Origin: Planctomycetota bacterium
GTDB taxonomy: Bacteria; Planctomycetota; Planctomycetia; Pirellulales; Thermoguttaceae
Assembly (NCBI GenBank): GCA_023397045.1
Contig: JAEWUR010000009.1
Location: 1-9,248, forward strand
Direction: 5' to 3'
DNA: 9,248 bases
The translations under genes and the position numbers were made by a program. Numbering within the stretch: the stretch's first letter is position 1; the number at the start of each line of letters is the position of its first letter. The notes under the pieces are model-generated. The model did not search any database. It was not told the DNA's origin and saw nothing but the letters and a program-made list of their open reading frames with translations. This document shows positions 1-5,588 of the stretch, in pieces.

Positions 1-1608
1 CGGATCGCCGACCGAATTGCTACCATCCAAAACCCAGCCGAACGCACCGCTGCCGCCGTTCAGGTCTTTGGCCGCAGCGGCGTCGATCTGCTGCCCATGC
101 TGCAAAACGGCGCAGACGGGATTGCCAAATGGGAGGCCCGGGCTCGGGCGTTGGGGCTTGTGTTGAGCACCGAGGCGGCCGAGGGCGGAGGGCGTTTTTC
201 TTCGCTCTTGGGCGATCTGACCGATGTGATGCGGAGTAGCGCCAATGTGATCGGCGGAGCATTGATCCCGTACCTCGACGGTTTGGTCAACCGACTGGTG
301 ACGATCATCACCTCCGTCCGGCAATGGATCAAGGAACATCGCGGCTTGGCGATCGTTTTATTACAGGTCACCGGTACAATTGTTGGAGCGGGGCTTGCCG
401 TGACGGTTCTTTCCACGCTTCTGAGAAACGCGGCGAGTGTTGTCGGGTTAGTGCTTGGCGCCGTGCATTTTTTGGGAAGCACGGTCGTCATGGTCGGATC
501 GGTCTTAGCAACGGCCTGGACCGCCGCCGTTTCTGCCGTCTCGGCCGTTGGCGCGGCGTTCGCCGCCCTGACCGCAACACAGATCGCCGCGTTCGCCGCT
601 ATCTGGGGAGGCATTGCGGCGATGCTGTATTTTTCTGGCGCGCTCGGTAATACCATCAGCGGCATCGCCTCGGCGTTTCGCAACCTCGCTTCCGATCTGA
701 TGACGACCTTCGGCGCGATCGGCGACGCGCTTTCCGCCGGTGACATCGCACTCGCTGCCAAGGTACTTTGGGCCATGCTGCGGATGGAATGGCAAAAAGG
801 CGTCAACTGGCTCACCGAAACCTGGATCGGGTTCAAGGAGATTTTTGTCAGCACATGGACCGACGCCGTCTACAACGTCGCTCGCATCATGACCAACGCC
901 TGGGCGGGCTTGCAGCAGGGTTGGAATGTTTTGGTGACCGGCTTGAGCGCCGCATGGACAATCTTCACCGATTCGATCGTTGCCGGCTGGGGCTCTGCGT
1001 CCAACTGGATCAGCAAGCGTTGGATCGACCTGATGGAGCTTGTTGGGCAATACGACGCCGACACGGCCGCCGGCGCCAAACGGATTTTGGACGAGGATTT
1101 TTCGCGGGCGAGCGAGCAACGACAACGGGAAACCCAAGAAAAACTCGCGGCCACTGGTCAAGGTTTTGAAGATCGGAAGCAGCAGATTGAAGACGAGCGT
1201 ACCGGTGCGCTCAAAAATCTTGAGGAAGAACGTGCGGCGAAACATCGCGCCCGCCAGGAACAGTATGCCGCCGACCTGAAGGCGGCCCAAGACGCCGTCG
1301 ACACGGCCCGAAAGGAATGGGAGGACGCCAAGGCCGAAGCCGCAGGTGCGAAGGCCGCCATGAATGCCCCGGAGTTGCCCGGGGCCGCACTAAAAGGCCT
1401 GCCCGACATCGCCGGTAGCCTAACCGCGGCGAAGGCGTCGGTCGTCGGCACTTTTAGCGGCGAGGCCTTAGGCGGGCTTGGGACCGGCAGCTCCGTCGAG
1501 GAGAAGATGGAAAAACATCTGGCCGTGATCGCCGAGAACACCGACCGCCAGAACGTCGCTCTGGAACGGATGGAACGCAACATGAACCAGGGCATTTTAC
1601 TATCGTAA
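1..1608 (+). CDS. Phage tail tape measure protein, 3' part (5' end outside window)
   Basis: The frame is open from base 1 and encodes 535 residues of a larger protein. The first 54 residues (DRIA..NPAERTAAAVQVFGRSG..LLPML) match the conserved segment of TP901/PhageMin-type tape measure proteins, which set the length of the tail tube and leave during DNA ejection. A long hydrophobic Ala/Val/Gly-rich stretch follows at about residues 115-213, the kind of segment thought to help tape measures enter membranes. Residues 264-341 have Trp about every 11 residues. Residues 365-455 are charged, with an E/K/R/A pattern typical of a long coiled coil. The C-terminus is another short amphipathic segment ending in LLS. 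The Met at base 97 lies inside the conserved segment, so it is not the real start. Identification as a tape measure is firm; siphovirus, myovirus or tailocin origin cannot be decided here. Confidence 0.88.
   Translation, partial: RIADRIATIQNPAERTAAAVQVFGRSGVDLLPMLQNGADGIAKWEARARALGLVLSTEAAEGGGRFSSLLGDLTDVMRSSANVIGGALIPYLDGLVNRLVTIITSVRQWIKEHRGLAIVLLQVTGTIVGAGLAVTVLSTLLRNAASVVGLVLGAVHFLGSTVVMVGSVLATAWTAAVSAVSAVGAAFAALTATQIAAFAAIWGGIAAMLYFSGALGNTISGIASAFRNLASDLMTTFGAIGDALSAGDIALAAKVLWAMLRMEWQKGVNWLTETWIGFKEIFVSTWTDAVYNVARIMTNAWAGLQQGWNVLVTGLSAAWTIFTDSIVAGWGSASNWISKRWIDLMELVGQYDADTAAGAKRILDEDFSRASEQRQRETQEKLAATGQGFEDRKQQIEDERTGALKNLEEERAAKHRARQEQYAADLKAAQDAVDTARKEWEDAKAEAAGAKAAMNAPELPGAALKGLPDIAGSLTAAKASVVGTFSGEALGGLGTGSSVEEKMEKHLAVIAENTDRQNVALERMERNMNQGILLS
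790..1023 (+). repeat. 11-residue Trp-anchored protein repeat in the tape measure
   Basis: Trp codons fall at residues 264, 275, 286, 308, 319, 330 and 341 of the partial protein, exactly 11 apart except that residue 297 is Met. This gives eight consecutive 11-residue units, seven anchored by Trp. The DNA does not repeat, so the period is kept at the protein level. Tape measure proteins are known for 11-residue repeats with fixed Trp or Phe, thought to match packing along the helical tail tube. Additional Trp at 270, 301 and 336 are out of this register. Confidence 0.8.
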
Positions 1609-1615
1609 GGTGAGG
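1607..1615 (+). promoter_or_regulatory. Ribosome binding site for the 1622 gene
   Basis: AAGGTGAGG overlaps the tape measure stop codon (1606-1608) and ends 6 bases before GTG 1622. That is ideal spacing and decides the start. GTG 1610 lies inside this element and has no Shine-Dalgarno sequence of its own, and ATG 1634 is 18 bases away. Confidence 0.65.
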
Positions 1616-1621
1616 TCGGGC

Positions 1622-2431
1622 GTGGCGTTTGTGATGGAACAATTCGGCGTGCGAACGACCTCGGGCGAACCCACGAGCGCCGAGATTCCGTATGCCGTCT
1701 GGGGCGCGTCGACCTCCGAGATCGCCCGGGGCATGGCCGTCGGCGCCAGTCCGCCGACCTACATCGTCAACGGCATTCCGCTTTTCCGCAAGCAAGCGAC
1801 TGTCGAGGAGGTTGGGCCCGAGGCCCACGTCATCCATATCATCTACGGGCCGCTCAAGCCGCCGGAGTTGAACGAATACAAGTTCGCCTTCGACACGACC
1901 GGCGGTCGCCAAAAAATCACGCAGAGTCTCGAAACCGTCCATAAATACGCCACTGAAGGCAAGACGGCCGCCGACCACAAGGGCGCGATCGGCGTGACCG
2001 ATCATGGCGTCGAAGGCTGCGAGATCATCGTGCCGAAGTTCAGTTGGACCGAGACGTGGCAGTTGCCGTTGGAAATCTACGACTGGACGTATTCCCAAAC
2101 GCTCAAGGCGATCACCGGCAGAGTCAATGCCGAGCCGTTTCGCAACTTTCCCGCAGGACAGGTGCTATTTCGCGGCGGCAAGGGGGCGGCATCGAGCAAG
2201 AACCCCACGCTGATGGAGATCACGTTCCATTTTGATCAGAGCGACGACGTCGAGGCGCAGACGATCGGCGAGATCACCGGCGTCTCGAAGGCGGGTTGGG
2301 AGTATCTTTGGGTGCAATATCGCGAGATCGACGACAACGCCGCGAAAAGTTTTGCACGGCGACCGGTGGCTGCCTACGTGGAGAAGGTCTATAAGGCGAC
2401 GTCTTTTTCACCACTTGGCATCGGGGGCTGA
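1622..2431 (+). CDS. Uncharacterised probable tail structural protein
   Basis: This gene encodes 269 residues from GTG 1622, chosen because AAGGTGAGG lies 6 bases upstream; GTG 1610 and ATG 1634 are in frame but less well placed. I do not recognise a named family. It has no signal peptide, membrane segment or enzyme motif. The composition is mixed, with many aromatic residues and predicted strands. Residues 173-183 (FRNFPAGQVLF) followed by GGKG and a TFHFDQS segment resemble a pattern I associate with uncharacterised tail-region proteins in phages of planctomycete-like hosts; this is memory, not a search. It lies 13 bases after the tape measure gene, where siphophages usually encode the distal tail or baseplate proteins, so a role at the tail tip is a positional inference. 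Confidence 0.6.
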   Translation: MAFVMEQFGVRTTSGEPTSAEIPYAVWGASTSEIARGMAVGASPPTYIVNGIPLFRKQATVEEVGPEAHVIHIIYGPLKPPELNEYKFAFDTTGGRQKITQSLETVHKYATEGKTAADHKGAIGVTDHGVEGCEIIVPKFSWTETWQLPLEIYDWTYSQTLKAITGRVNAEPFRNFPAGQVLFRGGKGAASSKNPTLMEITFHFDQSDDVEAQTIGEITGVSKAGWEYLWVQYREIDDNAAKSFARRPVAAYVEKVYKATSFSPLGIGG

Positions 2432-2434
2432 ACC

Positions 2435-4060
2435 ATGGGCGAAACGACCGGTCGGCTCAGTCCTGGCGACGTCTGGCGTCCCGCCGCCGATGCATTGAAC
2501 GGCTATCAGGATGCCGCCGATTACGTTCGCGACCTGAAGGCTGGCGGCGGGGCATTGCCGGTTCGCGGTGACTCTCGGCAGGTTGTGATCGTCACCGTCA
2601 AAAACACCAGCGGGCAAGACTGCTCACGGTTCGACGTCCTGGGGATCGATTCGCCGATTTTCCTGCCGGCCGACAACCTGGACGTCTTCTGCAATCGTGC
2701 AGGCTTCTCTTGCATCAAGCCGCAGATTCTCGACCACGCACGTCGGTTCGTCGTACTGCTGCAGCCAGTAGCCAAGGACGACCTGGTCCAGGCGTGTCTG
2801 GTGGGCGTCGTCCCGGTTCGACTCAAAGTCGTCTTTGAGTGGCACCAGTTCGCCCACATTGCAGAAGACGATCCGACCTGCCTTGTCTCGGACTGCGTGG
2901 GCTACCCCATTCTGTGGAAAGACAGCGATGCGGACGAGAACGGCAATCGTTGGGCACTGGTGAAGATCGGTGGGCCCGGCGTCGGGATGGGCATCTGGAA
3001 AAACACCGGCTCGGCTGCCGTCGGTGCCCACGGACATTTTCGCGTTACCGGGGTGAGTCAAGACTCCGCCCGCCCGACGGCGATTATGGGCAGCATCCCG
3101 TCCAATCAACTTGGGCCAGATTACGCGGTCAACGGTTCCCAGATGGTCGCGGCAGGACATTTTGGGATCTGCCAACAGACGGATCATCTCTACGCCACCT
3201 TTAAGAGCATCACATCGCCAGAGCCGGGCGATAGTTTTGGGCCCACCCCGGGAAGCAACACGGTCACGCCCGGCTATCCTCCGATCTGCCGGTGCTTGGG
3301 CGTCGTCGATCCCGATAACAGCGTGATGCTGATCGAAAAACTCCGGCAGCCGCAACGGTTCAAGTTGCACGAGCCGCTCTACGAGTGCGGATCGGCCGAA
3401 GCCCAGGTCATGGGCCGTTCGGGACTTGTTTACGGCACCTGCGGCGATTATGCCCCGAGTATTGTTTCGGACACGCTTGGTGCTGTTTCGCAAAGCCCGT
3501 TGGCTTTGCGCGACTCCAAAACCGGAAAACTGTTCATTCCCGCCGGGCAATGCCTCAATGCCCGATACGCCCATGGGCCTGGGGATTTTTGGGAAGTGCT
3601 CGATCTGAGTGAGTGTTCGTGTGGATTGCAGGGGAGTCTGTCATCCCAATCGGGCAGCTCGTCCGAATCGTCGCATTCCGGCAGCGGATCCTTTAGCGCC
3701 AGCGCGTCGGCCTCTGCAAGCAGCTCCCATTCCGATAGCCAATCCGCGTCAGCCAGTGGATCCGACGACCAAAACAGTTCGAGCGGAAGCCAGTCGCAGT
3801 CTACCAGTGGATCCGCGTCGGTCAGTGGCTCGAACGGAAGTGGCGGATCGACCGGAGATACCAGCGCAAGCGATTCCCAGCCGAGTGGATCGCAGCCCAG
3901 CGGATCGCAAGGGAGCGACGGATCCACCGGGAGCGGCTCGGGTAGCGGTTTTACCGGGTCGATCGACCTCGTGAACGCCGTCTGGTGCGACGAAAACAAA
4001 ATCAAATATTCGACGCTGACCCTATCGTTCCAAAACGGATTGTTGATGGGGGTGGGCTGA
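2435..4060 (+). CDS. Serine-rich linker protein with large folded N-terminal region, probable tail-tip or fibre component
   Basis: The protein has 541 residues. It starts at ATG 2435, three bases after the previous stop, with a G-run (2423-2427) as a weak ribosome binding site. Residues 1-400 look folded and strand-rich, with segments such as VVIVTVKNTSG, SRFDVLGID, YPILWKD and RWALVKIGG (172-180). These recall uncharacterised phage-associated proteins of planctomycete-like bacteria, but I cannot name a family. Residues 401-504 are a linker of alternating Ser-x-Ser-x, about half serine, with QPSGS twice in tandem. Residues 505-541 form a short C-terminal tail ending in STLTLSFQNGLLMGVG, which may be a small strand-rich attachment motif. 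There is no signal peptide, which fits a virion protein released by lysis rather than a secreted adhesin. Its position after the tape measure gene suggests a tail-tip or fibre component. Confidence 0.6.
   Translation: MGETTGRLSPGDVWRPAADALNGYQDAADYVRDLKAGGGALPVRGDSRQVVIVTVKNTSGQDCSRFDVLGIDSPIFLPADNLDVFCNRAGFSCIKPQILDHARRFVVLLQPVAKDDLVQACLVGVVPVRLKVVFEWHQFAHIAEDDPTCLVSDCVGYPILWKDSDADENGNRWALVKIGGPGVGMGIWKNTGSAAVGAHGHFRVTGVSQDSARPTAIMGSIPSNQLGPDYAVNGSQMVAAGHFGICQQTDHLYATFKSITSPEPGDSFGPTPGSNTVTPGYPPICRCLGVVDPDNSVMLIEKLRQPQRFKLHEPLYECGSAEAQVMGRSGLVYGTCGDYAPSIVSDTLGAVSQSPLALRDSKTGKLFIPAGQCLNARYAHGPGDFWEVLDLSECSCGLQGSLSSQSGSSSESSHSGSGSFSASASASASSSHSDSQSASASGSDDQNSSSGSQSQSTSGSASVSGSNGSGGSTGDTSASDSQPSGSQPSGSQGSDGSTGSGSGSGFTGSIDLVNAVWCDENKIKYSTLTLSFQNGLLMGVG
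3635..3946 (+). repeat. Ser-x-Ser-x low-complexity linker coding region
   Basis: This stretch codes for residues 401-504 of the 541-residue protein. About 50 of 104 residues are Ser, mostly alternating with Gly, Ala, Gln or Asp. DNA words containing GGATCC or GGATCG (Gly-Ser) recur, but there is no strict tandem DNA repeat. It is probably a flexible or extended spacer and a candidate for O-glycosylation. Confidence 0.8.
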
Positions 4061-4064
4061 TACC

Positions 4065-5588
4065 ATGGGCAGAATCTTTGAAGTCGAGGGAGATTGCTGT
4101 TGCCAAAGCTCGTCATCGAGCTCCAGTAGTTCTTCATCAAGCTCGTCCAGCTCTAACAGTTCCTCATCGAGCAGTTCGTCGAGCGAGTCATCATCCTCAA
4201 AAAGCTCCTCATCGTCCTGCCCATCCAGCAGTTCGTCCTCCAGTTCAATCAGTTCGTCATCGTCCAGCAGTTTATCATCATCGTCCTCTTCCCAAAGTGA
4301 TTCGTCATCGGCACAACCCAGTTCGTCGTCCTCGGAGTCATCCGCTTCGTCCGAATCCAAGAGTTCTTCCTCGTCCTCTTCGAGTGATTCGTCTTCCCAG
4401 TCCAGCACCTCGATGTCGGGCGGATCGACTTCATCATCCATTTCCTCCAGTTCGTCATCGTCCAGCAGCAGCTTGTCGAGTAGCAGCAGTAGCAGTTCTT
4501 CCAGCAGCAGTTCGTCATCGTCCGAATCCTCCGGCTCGGCAGGTTCATCGTCCAGCGGATCGGATTCCAGCCAGAGTTCATCCGGCAGTAGCGGTTCCTC
4601 ATCTTCCAGTGAATCGACCGATTCGTCCTCCCAATCGCAAAGCCAAGGATCATCCTCGTCGTCCTCTGAATCGTCCGCCTCGTCGTCCAGCGATTCATCG
4701 TCAGCCTCATCCGATTCCTCGGGCAGTTCCTCGGCATCTGCGAGCAATTCCACCGGCGGCAGTTCATCATCCGATAGCGATTCATCCGGGTCCCCATCCA
4801 GTTCACAGAGCGATTCGTCTTCCGCAAGCAGTTCCACACCAAGCAACAGTGGATCGAGTGCTGGCTCAAGCGGCGTTGGCTCGAGTGGTGGTTCCAGTAG
4901 TGCCGGATCGAGCAGCGCGGGGTCAAGCAGTAGCGGATCCGCCAACAGCGGTTCGAGTGGCGGTTCAAGCGGTGGTTCCAGCAGTTCTGGATCCAGTGAG
5001 AGCGGGTCCAGTGGCGGAGCAAGCGGGAGCAGCAGTAGCTCGAGCGATAGCAGCAGTTCCAGCGAAAGTAGTAGCAGCAGTAGCAGTTCGAGCAGCGACA
5101 GTTCGAGCTCCAGCGGCGGATCGAGTAGCAGCGGCTCGTCGTCCTCCTCAGGCACGCCGTTTCCCCCGGCCGAACCCTGTGCAAAGTGCCTCCCGAATAC
5201 GACTCCTCGCTCGTTGATCGTTTACGTCGACGGTTTCGTGCCCAACGCCGGCGGGCCGCCCGAGCCATGCGCAGCGATGAGCGGGGCCTATGAATGCGTT
5301 CAGGTTGAGCCATGCCGTTGGCTCTGCATGGTCGAACGGCCTCCGTTCGGCACCATGAAGATTAACGTCTATACGTATTCGAACGCGAACGCGGTCGTGT
5401 GTATCGTCCAGTTGCTGAATCCCAGCGGTACGTTGTACGGCGGTTGCGGATATCGCAAAACCCTTTCGACCGGCGTCGTCGATTGCATGGCTGACTTGGC
5501 CGGACGCTACGGGATCGATCCGCTGGCGGGCTGTGCCGGTTGGTGCTCAGGATTTGGTGCAACCATCCTCGTTGAGACGTACCGATGA
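4065..5588 (+). CDS. Poly-serine stalk protein with Cys-rich C-terminal domain
   Basis: The protein has 507 residues. It starts at ATG 4065, four bases after the previous stop, behind a G-rich GGGGGTGGG stretch. Residues 1-14 include a CCC box (11-13). Residues 15-362 are about 72% Ser (about 252 of 348), with two uninterrupted runs of 16 Ser, only five Thr, two Lys and scattered Asp, Glu and Gln, so the tract is acidic. The middle part (about 265-330) is richer in Gly. Residues 363-507 form a compact C-terminal domain with 11 Cys, starting with PCAKC and including [12 protein letters not shown] and GCAGWC; it may be stabilised by disulfides or metal. There is no signal peptide or sortase motif. 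The pattern of stalk plus terminal knob suits a fibre or adhesin. The stop overlaps the next start (ATGA), coupling it to the glycosyltransferase gene. I do not recognise the C-terminal family. Function is inferred from architecture and position. Confidence 0.65.
   Translation: MGRIFEVEGDCCCQSSSSSSSSSSSSSSSSNSSSSSSSSSESSSSKSSSSSCPSSSSSSSSISSSSSSSLSSSSSSQSDSSSAQPSSSSSESSASSESKSSSSSSSSDSSSQSSTSMSGGSTSSSISSSSSSSSSSLSSSSSSSSSSSSSSSSESSGSAGSSSSGSDSSQSSSGSSGSSSSSESTDSSSQSQSQGSSSSSSESSASSSSDSSSASSDSSGSSSASASNSTGGSSSSDSDSSGSPSSSQSDSSSASSSTPSNSGSSAGSSGVGSSGGSSSAGSSSAGSSSSGSANSGSSGGSSGGSSSSGSSESGSSGGASGSSSSSSDSSSSSESSSSSSSSSSDSSSSSGGSSSSGSSSSSGTPFPPAEPCAKCLPNTTPRSLIVYVDGFVPNAGGPPEPCAAMSGAYECVQVEPCRWLCMVERPPFGTMKINVYTYSNANAVVCIVQLLNPSGTLYGGCGYRKTLSTGVVDCMADLAGRYGIDPLAGCAGWCSGFGATILVETYR
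4107..5150 (+). repeat. Serine tract of about 1 kb, mixed-codon low-complexity DNA
   Basis: The tract encodes residues 15-362 of the 507-residue protein. All six Ser codons are used and interleaved, so no long perfect DNA repeat exists. Some words recur: AGTTCGTCATCGTCCAGCAG is identical at 4251-4270 and 4449-4468, and most of it recurs near 4509-4523. TCN codons dominate the first part (19 TCN to 4 AGY in 4320-4406), while AGC/AGT dominate near the end (25 AGY to 6 TCN in 5022-5132). Confidence 0.9.

Noticed and set aside
97..99. ATG 97 as the tape measure start
   Set aside because: The frame is open to base 1, and the residues before 97 belong to the conserved tape measure segment.
60..854. 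Minus-strand open frame of 264 codons opposite the tape measure gene
   Set aside because: GC-rich coding DNA often leaves the opposite strand open. The product is low-complexity Ala/Thr/Pro/Ser, and the plus strand encodes a recognised family.
1610..1612. GTG 1610 as start of the second gene
   Set aside because: It lies inside the AAGGTGAGG ribosome binding site that fits GTG 1622, and has no such site of its own. It remains possible.
4065..4106. Lipoprotein signal (Cys cluster near the N-terminus)
   Set aside because: The 14 residues before the Ser tract are charged and too short, with no hydrophobic segment before the Cys.
4107..5150. CRISPR array or microsatellite in the repetitive stretch
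   Set aside because: There are no equal-length repeats with unique spacers; the pattern follows codon boundaries and encodes Ser throughout an uninterrupted frame.
4107..5150. Lanthipeptide-like precursor (many Ser plus Cys clusters)
   Set aside because: No lanthionine synthetase-like gene is visible, the protein is far too long, and the Cys lie in a separate folded-looking domain.
4022..5155. Long minus-strand open frame, Leu/Glu/Asp-rich, 377 codons
   Set aside because: It is the antisense reading of the poly-Ser codons (TCN and AGY read backwards give Asp/Glu/Leu-like repeats). It lacks a ribosome binding site and a folded domain, and the plus-strand gene fits its neighbours.
3985..5217. 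Plus-strand open frame of 410 codons, rich in Arg, Pro, His and Val
   Set aside because: It is an out-of-frame reading of the Ser tract overlapping two well-placed genes; the low-complexity composition simply reflects the shifted TCN/AGY codons.
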